A stretch of DNA of 64,000 bases from Enoplosus armatus (GCF_043641665.1 NC_092198.1:11235001-11299000), one strand, 5' to 3'. Shown: positions 32,442 to 46,381, numbered from the stretch's first letter. Notes: generated by a model not told the origin, from the sequence alone. Made by a program: numbers and translations.

Positions 32442-33870
32442 GACCACATCACCGCAGATGAAAAGAGATGTGCTTTCATCTTCCAGTAATGTTGCTTTTT
32501 TCAATGGCGTTCAATTGGGATTGTGCTCCTCATAAACATGCTTTCTCTCCTGGGCTTTGATGTCATCAACTTAATGGGGTCCATCAATCAAGAGTGTTTG
32601 GGCCAACAGATGTGAGGGCTCTTGAAACGATGACAGAAGAAGTCCACAAAACGTTTCGCAAAATGAGCATTTGGAGGATGACACATGGACGAGAGGGCTT
32701 GTAAACTCATGTACTAAATGTGTACATTTCACATGATTCACAGATTTCATTTATGACTTGCCTTATATACACACTAAATGAATCTGAGCAAAACTGATGT
32801 CCCTCAAAAAATATCTAATTTATGGTATCTTTTAACTCATAATATAAATCTTTATTTCCTTCCCTTAATTTAAATTAAAAACAAATCTTTGTACACATCA
32901 ATCTGTCAAGACTTGCTTCAAACAAGAAAGTTTAAGTCAAGACTAGATTCAAACATGAAAATATCTCTCTTAATATGTGTTAAGAGTTACTAAAATTCTA
33001 ATATATCTCTGTGAAGCCATTTATAACCTATATAGTACAGCACTGTACCAAGGATTTATTTAGGAAATATCAATAGATCAATAGAGAGGATGCTCATTGA
33101 TGGGTGTGTAGAGCCAGCCATATTTTCTTTATGCTCTACAGACCTTTTAGCATCTTTAAGTTAACTCTTCAATCACTCCCTCCGCTCTCTTCAGTGTTGT
33201 TTTCAGACACAGCAGACAGCTGTTGTCAGCTAAAAAGCTCTGATTAATCCACTGTACACTTCCTGTCCGGCACTGAAGAGGTTTTTAGATGTTATAACTG
33301 ATACCCCCACCCAACGTGGATATTACACTGAGTAACGGCTGTTCTACGACCTTTCAAACGGACTCCAAAAATCTACACGCAAGACCGTCTTAGCCTGCTT
33401 AGGGAGCCTAGTTACGTTCCCGGAATACCACGTCTCTAGGGCCTATATAGTCGACTATGTGCCAATGACCGGATATTAGCAGGAATATCTGTGTGTGGTA
33501 GGTGTTTGGAGATTGGTGGTACCCCAGTAAGACCCTGAAGGAAAAGATCAATACTGGGGAAGGTCCACAGTGAAGGGTGGCAGACACTCGCCTGGTTTTA
33601 CACTGGGCCTGCCTCGAAGGCCCTAACCCTAATTTATAATTTAGAGATAAATTTAGGAAATCCCTCCCTGTGTCCCAAGTATTCAGAAAATTTTAACCTC
33701 AACACCAAACATAATACAACAGCAGCAAAACACCAATCATAACACAGCAGCAGCAAAACATCAGACAACTGAGCTGAACCTATTCAACATGTCCTTCCAT
33801 ATTGTACATTGCAATATAAACACAGCAGCTTTCATCAAATTTCACCAATCAAGGTCAAATGATTATCTAC

Positions 33871-34403
33871 TGTCGGCATATCTCAAGGAGAGTAGTCTTC
33901 TTACCTGAGGGAGGCTACTTAGATGATCTCAGAGAGGAGCAACACAGGAATTTGGTTGGAATGTACAAAATACAACCCAGTTTTATTGGAGTTTTATCAA
34001 AAGAGTAAATGGGTACAAAATGTTCAAAAAGAAGAAAATATAACAACCAAGTAACAAAGTCTCACAAACAACCAAGGACCCCGAGGGACCAAAAAGGCAG
34101 TCTCGAAGAGAAGCCAAGCAGAGTTTGTCAGCCAGTCCTGAGCCTTTGTTCTGCTCTTCCTTTTATAACCTTTGCCCCCTGTTCTTGGGGGTCGGAGATC
34201 CATAAAAGGTCTTCCTCTGCACAAGCACTTTAGCTATTGGGTGAAAACACATAAGATCACAAAATACATTTTCCACGCGGTTTTTCACTGCAAGCGTAGG
34301 TGCAGAAACCACAGGCATGTGGCTGTACCTTCAACTGCTGTTTTAGCAGTTTCATAAAGGTGTGAAGTCTAGCCCCGCATTGGGGGGACACGTCACCTAA
34401 AGT
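33871..34403 (-). mobile_element. LTR-like element on the minus strand
   Basis: On the minus strand a TATAAAA (34161-34167) is followed about 175 bases later by AATAAA (33982-33987) with a GT-rich stretch just beyond it. This is the promoter-to-polyadenylation spacing of an LTR. The low-coordinate end TGTCGGCATA gives a CA end on the minus strand. The high-coordinate end is uncertain: TGTACTTTAG at about 34403, or a TGTCCCCCC start at about 34388. No convincing target duplication was found and no retroelement coding sequence adjoins it, so it is probably a degraded solo LTR. It has no clear similarity to the LTR at 26935. Confidence 0.5.
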
Positions 34404-34469
34404 ACATCTTGACCTGAACTGTTGAACTTAATTTGAACTGTTTCTTAGAAGAGAGAGGGGGGAAAGGGT

Positions 34470-34850
34470 ATGACTCGGACACAACACAGGTGGATTGCTC
34501 AACAGCACCAAACAGACTGACTTACAAAGTTAGCGACAAGCTGGTGAGCACAGTGAAGCATTTAGCAGCTAAAGAGACAGATATTTCCCACAGGAGCTGG
34601 TGGAGAGCTAAACAGAGCCAAAAGGAGAGTGGAAATTGGAATTACAGCACATCCGCCAAGTGGACAGAAACACGACTCCAAATGAATGCTAATGGTGTCT
34701 GCTGGGTGTGTAAATAGGCAACTGTTTGCTTACACATTTGCCATATCGAGTTTATAAATTGATAGCATGTCAGTGTCGTGTTTATAGCTTGTTCAGCCGG
34801 CCTCAAGTGACCAATAAATCTATTATTGCTGCTATCACCACAGGAAGATG
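34470..34850. repeat. Dispersed teleost repeat, unclassified
   Basis: Words such as AGGAGCTGGTGGAGAG, CTCCAAATGAATGCTAATG, GCTGGGTGTGTAAATA and AACTGTTTGCTT are shared with an interspersed repeat I remember from many perciform genomes. I cannot place its class. The short frame at 34433-34717 is part of it and is not a gene. Confidence 0.5.
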
Positions 34851-36902
34851 GCCAGGATAGTGGTGGCACTTATAACACTATACATTAGATAGATTGAAAA
34901 ATATATATCCACACCCAGTAACAAATCAGATTAGCCAAATGCTATCAGGCTTTAACACAAATACACCTGCACGCGGGAAAAACTCAAATGGATTATGTCA
35001 AACTACTATCTACGCCTGACATACAAAAGCATTAACACGTGCTTGTTATAATATTTCTTCATTCATTTGGAGCAGAAATAAAAACATTGCTCTCTCTAGT
35101 CAGTAGTGAGCACTTAATGTTAAACATTAAACAGAAGAAAATGATGCAGACAAAAAAAAGAGAAGAGAGCACTTTCTACTTGGCTCATGTTGTATAGATC
35201 TATACAGTTGGCTGATTATATTCTCCTTTTTTTAACCAAAATGAAGTCTTATGCAGAGGCCATTCGAGCTAATGGAATTTTCTTTGATGAAGCCAATACA
35301 AAAGAAATCTGCACACAGGGGCACAATTTATGGAGGCCTGCTTCCTTTCCTTTGGCTGGTTGGAATGGATTTACGAAACCATCTGCTAGATTGATATTTT
35401 TTCTTGATATACGAGTCTATGTCAACTCATTTACCGTAGGAAGCCTTAAAGCCGCGAGGTTAGCAGGAACCCCACCAATCCCCACACATGTATCTGGTGA
35501 CAGACCACCATTGTGCTCAATGAGGAGTCAAGGGCACCGGTAACTACAGGGACATTTAATTACATGTGCGCTGGTGCAGTAAAAAGAACTGAGAGGATAC
35601 TGCTGGCCTACGCGATGTGGGCTGAAATGTGACCATTCAATGTTCATTTAGACCTTCCGTCTCCACTGATGAGCGTTACAGGACAAAATGATCTGATTAG
35701 TTTTAAGAGAATAGTCAGTAATGAAGAATCAGACGAGGAATTAATGAATTCTGGTAGGAGTGCGAGTGTCTGTCTCTCAGCTAAATTGACTCCATACAAT
35801 CACATAAACCTTTTACTGGACAGTAAAACACCAAGCTCCATTACAGCTACACCTCACACACTGATATCTTGTGTCGTGGACATATGAGTCTTTTGTTAGC
35901 TCACCAACGACACAGCTCATCATCCCCGATCAGTATGCAGCGCAGTGCTCCTGCCCATTTAAGATCCCTGCTGTCACCATCTTCCTTCTCCTATAGCGGG
36001 TTCTGTACCAAATGTCAGCGTAAATATTCATATGTGTGGCTTTGACCTTGGGTGGCGGTCTCTTCCACTATGCTTTCTCTCTGCCTGTTTTTTTTTTTTT
36101 ACATTCAGTGTCATAAAAAAGAGGGAAATCGAGAAGAATGCGACATAAAAGTGAAGGTGAGATGTTTAGTTAACATGTGCTCTTGAGCGAAAAACGCAAA
36201 AACTAAAGTTAAAAAGTTAAAAAATTGTCTTTTGCATTGATACTTTCTTCAATATATGAAGTTTACTATGTACAGTATAGCATAGGAGGTATACACAATG
36301 CTTTTATCCAGTCGTGCCATACTTTCTTGTGATTGAACTGCTTTGTGTCCAAGCCAGAAAACTCTTTAAACATTGGGAGGGTGTCATCCAGCATCCAGTT
36401 TCCACTCTGACACTGTAAGTACCTGAGAGTCATCAGGAGAATGAACTATAAACAGTCGGTATGCAGCCACTTATTTAATCCTCCCTGCCATCTTTCTGTC
36501 TTCTCATTACTTATAAAGTTCTTCTACTGGGCACTGAACACCAAGCAATTAACATTTGCAGTCTTTCCTCCTGCCAGGTGAAGTTATTTTTGGTCTGTTT
36601 TTAACCCTGTCCTCATGAGATCTTGTTAGAAAGTGTTCGAAATGAAACGATGACTTGGCAACACAGAGAAAAATGCGACGTAAAGCGGTGTAGGGATAAA
36701 TGGGGCTCAAAACCTGGAGGAGGTTTGAAGGTGACCTTCTGCACTTTTACTTGCTTAATTTATTCATTAAAAACAAGTTCTTTAAAACGGCACCTGCATT
36801 AAATTATTTCTATGTTAAAGTGTTTGAGAGTCCGGTAATGTGAAGGTGACACATTCCTTAATGTATACAGTGGGAGATAAAAAGGGCCAAGCCTAAATAT
36901 GT

Positions 36903-36905
<3 letters not shown>

Positions 36906-36938
<33 letters not shown>
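36906..36938. repeat. (CA)n microsatellite
   Basis: An uninterrupted CA repeat of about 16 units. A typical, probably polymorphic fish microsatellite. Confidence 0.95.
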
Positions 36939-36939
<1 letters not shown>

Positions 36940-38742
36940 ATTGCAGGATCACTATAACTGTGACAATATCTCCTTTTATATAATCAACAGTGGTAAATAA
37001 CATCAACATGACAGGTGGTGTCCATGAAGGGTAGAGCTGTGGGGGACATGTCAGACAAAAATGGTTGGGAATTACTGTCTCAGAGGAAATAAAAACTAAG
37101 GATTTAAAGGATTTAATGAACTACCCAGTCAGCACACAGATGACACTTTTCAAATCCCATGAACTCAACAGCACAAAAATGTCTCATTATAATGAGGTGA
37201 TGGGAAGCTGACACCATGAGAAAATATATGTCTACTTTTAGACATATACTTGACAGCAACAAACGAGATATACATTGACAATACAGAATAATAAAATACA
37301 ACATGTACTGTAAACCCAGGAAGTCAACACCTGACTCTGAATGGAAAGACGTCACATCAATTGAGAGAAACACAGAGCAAGAATAACCTTCGGCGCGCTG
37401 AGACAATACGTCAGCTCTGCAGCCGTTCCAGCCCTTTGCCTGTGAACTCAGTGTCCATAATTTGCCTTGATTTTTAATCATATAGAATCACGCTATTTCA
37501 CTGACAGTCTAATAAAGAAATTCTCTGTTTCATTACTGCAAAACCTGCAGGGGTGCATGAGTTCCCAGGAGTGTAGCCCTGACACAGTGTCACACAAATC
37601 ATCAGTCACAAATGGTGCTCCCACACAGAGAGTGAAAATCCATCCATTGTGGTGAACTGTGTACTTCTGCACAGAGATTGAATTCATTCAGCAGGACTCC
37701 GGTGGTTTTTCCCAGGTTACACACAAAATGAAGGAATACTTTCCCTCATGCAGTGAACAGCTGAGCAGGGGGTACTGGTGCAGACGGGCAATTATGTTAA
37801 AAACAAACAACTCGCTCCAAAATTAGTAGCAGAATTGAAGAGCAGAACATGTTGAGTGCTTCCATACAAAATTAAAAAGCCATAAGCCTGAGCGCTGCTT
37901 GTGTAGATCACTTTGGTTCCATTGTGAGCCGTTCATTGAATTCCTTACAGCATAAAGTGGGAATTTAATCTGCAGTGTGATTGAAGCTTCGGTTACCTCT
38001 CCAACATTCTCTTTTTAATGCTGTTATAAATCATTCCCCAATGTGTCTGCCACTTTGATCAATTATGAAATATTTTCTATTTCCCACTGACATCACTTAC
38101 TTTTATAGGCCTGAAGATGTAAAATATTATGAGGTACGCCAAGCTTAAACCCTGTGAAAACTCACTAATTCCCACTTAATTCTACAGACCACAGCAGCTC
38201 TCGCATTTCGCCGCTGCCTTTACTGGACGCATTTTGATGAAGATAGACTCATGTAACTGCAGAGGGAGTTATCTCATGGCTGAAAGATTTATAAGAAAAG
38301 AAAGTGAAGCAGACGTTCCCCCCATTCTTGCTCTTGATGTTCCTCAATGAGTTGATTAATTAATAAAATGATTATTTTTATGTTGCCATTTTATCCACAG
38401 TGACAGTGAGAGTATATAATCTGTACTGATGTTGTATTCCAACAAGCCACCTACTTACTTTATGTTCTCTAATACTTTTTTCTCTGGACACACATGTGAA
38501 CCAGCGATTTAAGTCATTTATGACTACAGGGAAGTACGTAATGCTGCCAAGACTTGGCATACATTCTGGCTCATGTTACGACTATAGGGCTAGTGCTGGT
38601 ATTTCTCTTTAATGTGGGATCCAAGGAAGACTAACATCTTACAGGATTGAAAAAAGACTGCAAGAGGATTTTTTAAGGGGCAAAGAATATAAATCCCCAG
38701 CATGGTAGACTCAGGGATATAGCTGTGTGTGAGCCAAGAACT

Positions 38743-38764
38743 CTCTCTCTTTCTCTCTCTCTCC
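38743..38764. repeat. (CT)n microsatellite
   Basis: A CT repeat with one TTT interruption, followed by CCTCTG. Confidence 0.85.
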
Positions 38765-39367
38765 TCTGAAAATCATCACAACTTACTTGAAAGAGTGTAG
38801 TTATAATTAAGCACCTTGTTCACAAATCACACACCACTGCAAAAATAGTTTTATCCTGATTTTGAGTCTCACACTGCCTGTGGCAATATCATAATCAGTC
38901 TCTATTTGAACAACAGGTTATTTTGCAATGAGACAAGCCATTGTGTAACTCTAACTGAACTGCAGGATGACATTTGCACCAAGAAAACTCTATTGATTTT
39001 GTATTACAGATGAGCTCTATAAATAACTGGAAGGGAAATAAACTTTGACACACAAGTTGAAAAGAAACAGAGCAGTCAGTCTCTATCGTAAACTGACTTT
39101 ACATCTAGGAAACAACACAACACAGAAGAATAGAGTCAATGCAGCGAGTGCTAACCGTCTCAGTGTCTTTGTTGAAGAAAACTGAAAAGCTGGTCTTGCG
39201 ATAAATGCCACAGAAATGTCAGCCAACAAATAGACAGCTGTCATGGTAACTGCAATATCTAATATCTGCCTTAAACGTCTTATTATTATCTTTTTTTTCA
39301 ACAAAAGCCTCAGTCTGCACCGGCTCACACAGGACTGGTGAGCACATAGAAACCATGGCAACACCGC

Positions 39368-39383
39368 GGGGGGCGGGGGGGGG
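39368..39383. repeat. G-rich tract
   Basis: Two G runs separated by a single C inside CCGCGGGGGGCGGGGGGGG. It could form a quadruplex or be a mutational hotspot. Confidence 0.8.
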
Positions 39384-39741
39384 TTGCAATCTTTTCTTGA
39401 CCACTAAAAGCTTTTGAGTGGTTAATTTAACAGACAAGAATAAAGTTTTGAAAGGGGGCAACACACTTCTGTTTCATGAGTTATTTTGCTCCTTTTATCA
39501 TAATAAAAATCAGATTTGTGTGATCTGATGTCCACTCATCTTCGGACTCATCATTGTCAGCTGTATAATAACACGTATGATGAGTTCTTCTTCTTCGGAG
39601 CCTGCATGTGCTGGCAGATTCCCTGTGAAGTCAAGCAACCGTGACGCGAAACGCTTGTCCCATGAGGCAATGCACTCAGCTTATCAACATGATTCATCTT
39701 CCTGATAACATGCTGCTGTGCTGCTGGGTTGTGTGCATCAT

Positions 39742-39755
39742 GGGGGGGGGGGGGG
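39742..39755. repeat. Poly(G) run of 14
   Basis: Fourteen consecutive G. It lies about 900 bases upstream of the fndc start codon and 300-700 bases upstream of the CpG-rich region. Such runs are unstable and hard to sequence, so the exact length may be in error. Confidence 0.85.
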
Positions 39756-39999
39756 TTCAATAAAACACTTCATGCTTATGACATTTTTAACCACAAGTTG
39801 AGTGAATGAAGTACAGCAATAGTAAAATACTGCTACAACATAGAAACCATTCCCTCTTGAGGAACGTCTCTGTCATTCAACACAACATGACAACACTCTG
39901 TAACATCAACACTCCTCATCCTATTGCGGTAAATATTAGCTGCTGGCGTTGCTACTGACATATTAAAGCAGCAGGAGACGCTACAGTGTGAGTGGTGGC

Positions 40000-40460
40000 G
40001 GTGGCCCAGGGAGGCGTATCGTGCTGCTCCCTCCTCTGATGGCACGCGGATGGTTAATGATGGGATGCTGCGCGTGCACTTGAGCTGAAAGTGCCAGAAA
40101 CCTGCGGGTCGTATAGGCTACACCGCAGGATGACCAACCCCGCGTGCGTGAATAAACAACATTCAGGTCTGAGACGTAAACAGTGAGCTGCGGAGCGCGA
40201 GGGCAGTTCAAAAAAACCCCAAAAACTTAGGCGCTGTCCGTGGTGCTGAAGCGCCCCGCGGCGTCCCCTCGGTCTGTGAGGGGACCTGCGAGCCTGTGAG
40301 CGTCATCTTTTCTGCGACCTGCTCATACCTGAGCTCTCGTGCGAGCCCAGGGATGATGGACGTGCACAGTTCCAGCCTCCAGATTCAGTCTCAGTCCGCA
40401 TGAGGACATGGACGACGGACTTGTGGATTTAAAACCCTGAATGAAGAATCCGCTTCGGCT
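40000..40460 (+). promoter_or_regulatory. CpG-rich promoter region of fndc gene
   Basis: The base composition changes sharply to GC- and CpG-rich (many CGCG, GCGC and GCG words) in an otherwise AT-rich neighbourhood, just upstream of the fndc start codon. This is the pattern of a vertebrate CpG-island promoter. A perfect 8-bp hairpin (40263-40270 with 40278-40285, loop GGTCTGT) sits within it. The start site cannot be fixed. No TATA box stands out. Confidence 0.6.
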
Positions 40461-40587
40461 CGACAACATGCTCCTGAAGACATCGTTTGTTACGTATTTC
40501 CACCGGTTATCTATTTACTGACCAGCTCGAGTCCGATTCAGCCAGTAAGCCGTTCGTTCATTCATGAAAGGGATTCCAACATGTTGT

Positions 40588-40604
40588 AAAAAAAAAAAAA
40601 AAAA
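40588..40604 (+). repeat. Poly(A) run in fndc 5' leader
   Basis: Seventeen consecutive A lie about 80 bases before the start codon, in what should be the 5' UTR. The last A is the first base of the upstream ATG. Confidence 0.85.
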
Positions 40605-40639
40605 TGAACTGCTGTGATTTAGTCGCCCTTCAAGCATAG
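40604..40639 (+). promoter_or_regulatory. Upstream open reading frame in fndc leader
   Basis: An ATG directly after the poly(A) run opens an 11-codon frame (MNCCDLVALQA) that stops with TAG at 40637-40639, 45 bases before the main ATG. The A at -3 gives it a fair start context. If it is in the mature leader it could lower or condition translation of the main frame. Confidence 0.5.
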
Positions 40640-40684
40640 GAGACCTGCGATTCAGTCTGAGAAAGAGACGATCCCCAGCGAGAC

Positions 40685-43600
40685 ATGGCTCGTCTGCTTG
40701 TTCTGATCAACTCCGTGGTCCTGTTGCTTTTTGGCAGCGGCATGTTCTTGGTAGGAGCAAGTAAGTACAAGCCTCTATAGCAGAGGAGTCAAACCAATTA
40801 TTGTGCACTTTGCAGCCTTGTAAAATGCGCCATTAGCCGTACAAAGTATTACAAAAAGTCACTGAGTCTGTTGGAGCCTAACGAGGCTTTTGCTGTATTT
40901 TAATCTGCACCTGATGATAAACTTCATTCCACCCTCCATTCGCACATCAAACACAATTATTTTTTTTACTCATGTTTACTCACCTTTTTTTTTTTAAATC
41001 ATAATTGCCAGCTCATCCAGTAACACCTGTTTAACCAGACACAGAATAGATACAGGCAGGTTGCTGGGCTGCTGTATCTGTCTTTCTTTTGAATAATTTA
41101 TTAAAACAAGACATGGTTTCTATTTTAAAATATCCTTTGCGTTTTACATTTAACCTTAAGAATAACCTTGGCAGTTTGCCCTACTTATGCATCTAATAAA
41201 AAAACAAAACAATATTAGCACATTTACAGCAAGAAACCTGAAGATAATTTCCTAAAGAGAGAATCTGCACTACAACCACATCCAGCCCTTTTCCCCCATT
41301 GTGTCTGCTCACTTGGATGGCACTTTCTCTAGTTTGACTAAAGAAAGACTATTTAACTCTTCAATCATGGCACTACTGAACAATGTGACTTGCAGAATTG
41401 GGGGGCAAAATACACAGGGGCATTCTCTTTTTTTAAATAATGTGCCAAAGAAACACCAGTTGCAGAGCCAACATTGCTTTCAGTGATGAGAGAGGTCACC
41501 TGTGCTTACATTGTATGTGGTCTCATTTACAACACTGTATATAAACTCAATATAGCTATTTCTTGCATTCTTTCCATTGTAAGCTCAGCTTCAGAAACCT
41601 TCCCTTTCTGCCTTCGTGTGCGTGCATCTACAATATCTCTGTCTCTTTATCTACCTGCCTAAATCTATCACTTCCTCCCTTTCCCCTCAAGGGAACTGAG
41701 TCCTGCATGTGAGAGCGCCTTGAGAGAATCAGATTGGCACTTCACTGTTTCTGCGTGTGCGTGCACCTGATACAGATATTCAGAGCTTTTATCATGTTCT
41801 GCACTGACATGTGAAACGCGTGAGCATCTCTGATCTCAGCGGAGTTCTGCATGGGGCTGTCAAGAGCAGGAAAAGCGCAAATAATAAACACTCATACACT
41901 CATAAATAAAAATTTTGGCTGTTGCAATGAGCTTCAAAGCACATGAAAATAAATGTTGAATTCATTAGTGCCAGCCCTCAGCATGCTATGAGAGTACGGG
42001 ATTCACAGTGACACGTAATTCTGGAGGAAGGTCTAAATTAATTGGTTCATGGTGAGGTTGTCCTTAAAAATATCAACTCTCTTAGGTACTCCAATCAATG
42101 GAGTTTGCTTAAACATTTTGTGTTACTAAAATAATGTAATGTTGGACGGTGAATGGTAGCATGTAATAAAGCCTGTTTTTCTTTCATCTCACCCACTGAA
42201 ATTTTGTTTTTAAAGCGTTTCACTCATCCATTGAGCATGCTTGTCAACATGAGTCATGATTACACAATGAGCTACATGGCACAGGTATTTAAATTCAGAT
42301 TGTTAAAATTGCACATTTGTAAAAACCTGCAGAAATTACATTAAGTCCGAATGATGTATTAAAGTAGACATTGAGAAAAATTCCAGTATGAGCAATCTCA
42401 AAGTCAAACAGTGAAAACCCACACACTGTGTTTGATTTTTGTCATTTTCTTGGTCCAAACTGACAAAAAAATACTTGAACGTAGGAAACCATATTTACAT
42501 TCACACAGTCTGAAAACAGGCATGCTCGAAAATGAATCCCACAGGAGGCCTAACCAGAGCTTTAGGAAAGTAAGCAAATGTGAATTAGAATTTATTGGAT
42601 TGATTTGGATGGCCAGGCTCATATCATTCTTCAAATTGGCAATCTGTTTTTCATAAACTTGGTGACACATTCTTGACAAACAGACGTTCTGTATTAGAGC
42701 TGGATCCATCAGAGCGAGGGCTAACATTTGGCTCATGTTGTCGTAATTGCATCTACTGTCACATGGCAGACATTTTACAAATACAGGATTAAAAAAAAAA
42801 AGAAAAGGATTTTATAGAATTTTATATCAGTGTTTTGAGTCTCATACAGAAGCTCACACTTGTTGGTGTCTTGTTTAGACATCTGTAGAACCAGTGAACA
42901 CCCGCTGTAGCCAATAAATAAAACAACTTGTTCATAAATCTGCTCCTGCACGTCACTGCATGCTATCTTTTACAGTTTTGAGATGATGAAGCAATGTTAG
43001 CTCGAGGCTGCAGAGCCTCAGGGTTTGACCAGTGATTACATTAACCTTAGACTGGCACCTGGTCCCATCTGTTCTCACTGTCGTTTCATGGCCTCTGAGT
43101 CTGTGACAAAGAAGACAGAGTGTACCTAAAGGAAGAGACAGTAAGTGCCCCCACTGTAGAGAGGCTCTGAAATGTATAGGAAGAAGCATAGGACTTCCAT
43201 CTGTATCCATCTACAAAGCTACTTCATACTGTTGTTGCTACACTAGGTAGATAGATACTAGTGTAGAGGAGTAAGAGATTTAAGCAAAGATCACATAAAG
43301 CCACTGCTCCCACGTGGCATCAAATGTGAAAGAAAGGCGGGATCTCAGAGGGGAGATGAAACAAGAAAACGGTCCTCAAAGGTAATATGGGGGCAGACAG
43401 TGCTGCAGCTGAGATAAACCAGCACAACATTGCTTAAGAGCTCCTCTACCAGGTGATTTGCAGTGCGGGTGCCTGCAAGTAGCTGTGTGACAACCTCCCG
43501 CTGTGCAGAGGAGAACATTTAGACTTCCCACGACTGGGTTAGAAACACATCCACATGAAGCTGTTGACTGGGCAAAGCATCAAAATTCAAGGCACCTGTT

Positions 43601-46381
43601 ATGAGTTACTGCCTTTATTTATTAGATGTCAGTGAGTATATTATCTCACAGTGGACTGAGGCATAATATGTATTAGAAAAGGATTATATTACAAGCAGCC
43701 CCTCAAACTGTCACTAGCTTAAAGGCAACTGAGACTGGACTATGATCGATAACACAGGGAGTCCACAACCTTGGTAAACCACAATGTTTTGCGTTTGAGG
43801 CTGTATGAATTATGCACCTTTGGGAGCTTTATTGTGTTGTTAGTGCACCGAGTGCTCCATCAGTTGGAAAATTTATGAACATTTATTACCGAATAATAAT
43901 GAGCAGAGCACTCATTCATGTCAGACTTGACACTGCTTGTGAAATTAAGTAGTGGCAGCTTCTATCTCTATCTGAGACATTTACTGAGTCACGGAGCAAA
44001 TGTCACTTTGTCACACTGTAAATGAGTGCATGAGCTTTTACATTTATTTTATCATTCAAAAGAAAGAAGTTCAAAAGTGACTAAAGAAGTTAAAAGAAGA
44101 AATTAGTCTGCAGAGGATTTCTGATACTAACTGGAGCCGAATTACGATGTCTTCTTGGCACCCAGATACTGTATCTATTCACAGATAGTGATGAGATTTA
44201 AGGGCCTTTAAACAGTAACTTAAATTGGAGCTTGCTCATTTTGCATTTGCTGTGCATTTCAACCTTAATGCTTTTCTTCAGCATCAAACTAAACACAGAA
44301 GTGGCTCCTGGAAATAGTAAAAATGGGCATGACATGTTATCTGTCAAATTGTGCTCCTGGTAAATCTGACAGGGGATGTAATCTCCAATTTTCTACTCCC
44401 ATCTCATTTTTCTAATTCTGTTTAATCAATGTGTCACGGTTATCCAAGGTGGCCTGCAATCAAAAGCTGCACAGGCTGTCTTATCCTGACAAATCTAAAA
44501 TCTCAAAAACCCATCTCCAATCAATCTCTTCTCTTATGCTGTGAACATACAGTATAAGCAACCAATAAACAAACTGTGCTTCGCAAAGCAAATCTAGAGG
44601 ACAAAATATTGCCGTGTCTGGCTCTGACAAATTCAAACTGGGCTCCTTTCCACGTGGCTTGTCAGCCATTCAGAGATCCACCTGCACTTTCACTATCTCT
44701 CTGTGCACTCTGGTTAGATGGGGAGTAGCTAATGTGCTGGGCTTTGGCTACACGCTATGATTCATTCCGGCAGTGCACCCACATCCCAAGAGGGTCTTAC
44801 CATTTGTTTGCACTGACACACGCCTCGACCCATTGCTGTTTCAGGTCTTACATAACGCATTCTGTGGAGTGGGGCTTACTCAGGACACGTTGCCGACAAC
44901 AAATATTGAAGTGTCCACAATGACACTTATTACTGCAGAAGGGAACATCAAACAAGCCGGAAGGGAACAGGATTGGACTACTGGACTTCATATCGATAAA
45001 AATATTTGCATTAGAAAATCACATCATCTCTTGTCTGCTCATGAGCCAACATTTGGAGACATGAAGAGCATTTTTTTCTTATTTATCACAAGCTTCTAAA
45101 ATACTAAATGAATGAATACAATAACGGTAGTTTGTAGTTTTAGTTCTTTGTGTGCAAAAAGTCACCTTACCCAGGTAGGTAGATGTACTTACAATATACT
45201 TGTCGAGCTCAACCGTGTGCAATGGAAACATCATATAGCAAGAGGGCATTTATACATTAGTGATGATTCATGGCCTGCTTCAACAGAACCGTCACCCGCT
45301 CCATCGCCAGTAAATGACCCGCAGACAATGCATCATGGTTAGTGGCAGCTTTTTTTTGCCCATGCGTGGCCGTCTGTAACCCCCATTACCTAAAGGACGA
45401 TGAGCTTCAAGAGAAATGAACGTGTGCCGTCTTAGATATATGTTGCACCTGATTCTGAAGGGTGTGTGCACTGTGCGACAATCTAGGCTCGATCGTGTTT
45501 GCCTGTTAAATAGTCAGATGTGTCCTCGCAAAACAAATTAATATTCTTGTTATTTTGGTAACATGTGTATTGGGGATGACGCAGTTACAGGAATCAAAGC
45601 TTCTGTGTGGCTTTTAGAGATGCAAGGCTGTTCATCATGAGAGTTTTAAAGATAAAAATGCAATCCTGGTGTGTCAAAGCCATATGCAACCTCTGAGGAG
45701 GGATTTATCAAGTGCATGAAGCTTTGTTAAATGTCAGTGTCCCAGCATGTTGTTATGTAAGATTACTAATAACAGATTAAATTAGATCATTAGCATGATC
45801 ATCAAAGGTTCACGACACAAAATGAGCTGTCGTTTTGACATTGCCGAGGCGCAAGGACGCAAGAACCATTATTGTAAATATATGTATGAGTCATTCCCCG
45901 TAGCTCTCCAAAGATCAAGGATAATATATAGTATATGAGACTTGGCCTCCCTCTTAACCTGCCGTGCGTCTATCAGCACCTGTTTCCATAAATAAGCTTC
46001 TCGTTAAATGGACAAAATGAGACAGACGTAACCTCTTGATACCAAAAGCCAAGCCCACTCTCTACAGTTGGAACATTAATTTGTGCTCACTATTGCAGGC
46101 TAAGCATTACTCTGTCCTCCTGTTCATCTCATCCGCTCCCCTCCATAAGCCAATCTTTGAACATGTCCCAGGAACCGAGCGCCATCCCAGTGTTTGACCT
46201 TGACACCCCGTGGTTCATAATGCCACAAGGGCTGACACGGTGGAGACTGATAGCCTTGTCTGACCCGAGGGTCTTGAGGTCTGCATCACTGTCACCTTTT
46301 GCACTGAACACAGAGGCCATCATTGATTGTCTCCAAGATAAAACAGAAGTGCAAGAAGCGACGGAGAGAGAGAGTGAGAGA

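Larger units (their letters stand above)
29714..40000. other. Intergenic region between blk and fndc
   Basis: No coding exon is supported. The region carries several dispersed repeats and microsatellites, listed separately, set in AT-rich unique sequence. Stretches such as 31400-33300, 35000-36890 and 36940-38740 show nothing I can name. The segment at 33340-33640 is less AT-rich and unlike its surroundings (CpG words and a CCCTAACCCTAA end) and may be an old repeat, but I do not recognise it. Confidence 0.45.

Noticed and set aside
34433..34717. 94-codon frame downstream of the LTR-like element
   Set aside because: The sequence matches the order of words in a dispersed teleost repeat. No protein family is recognised.
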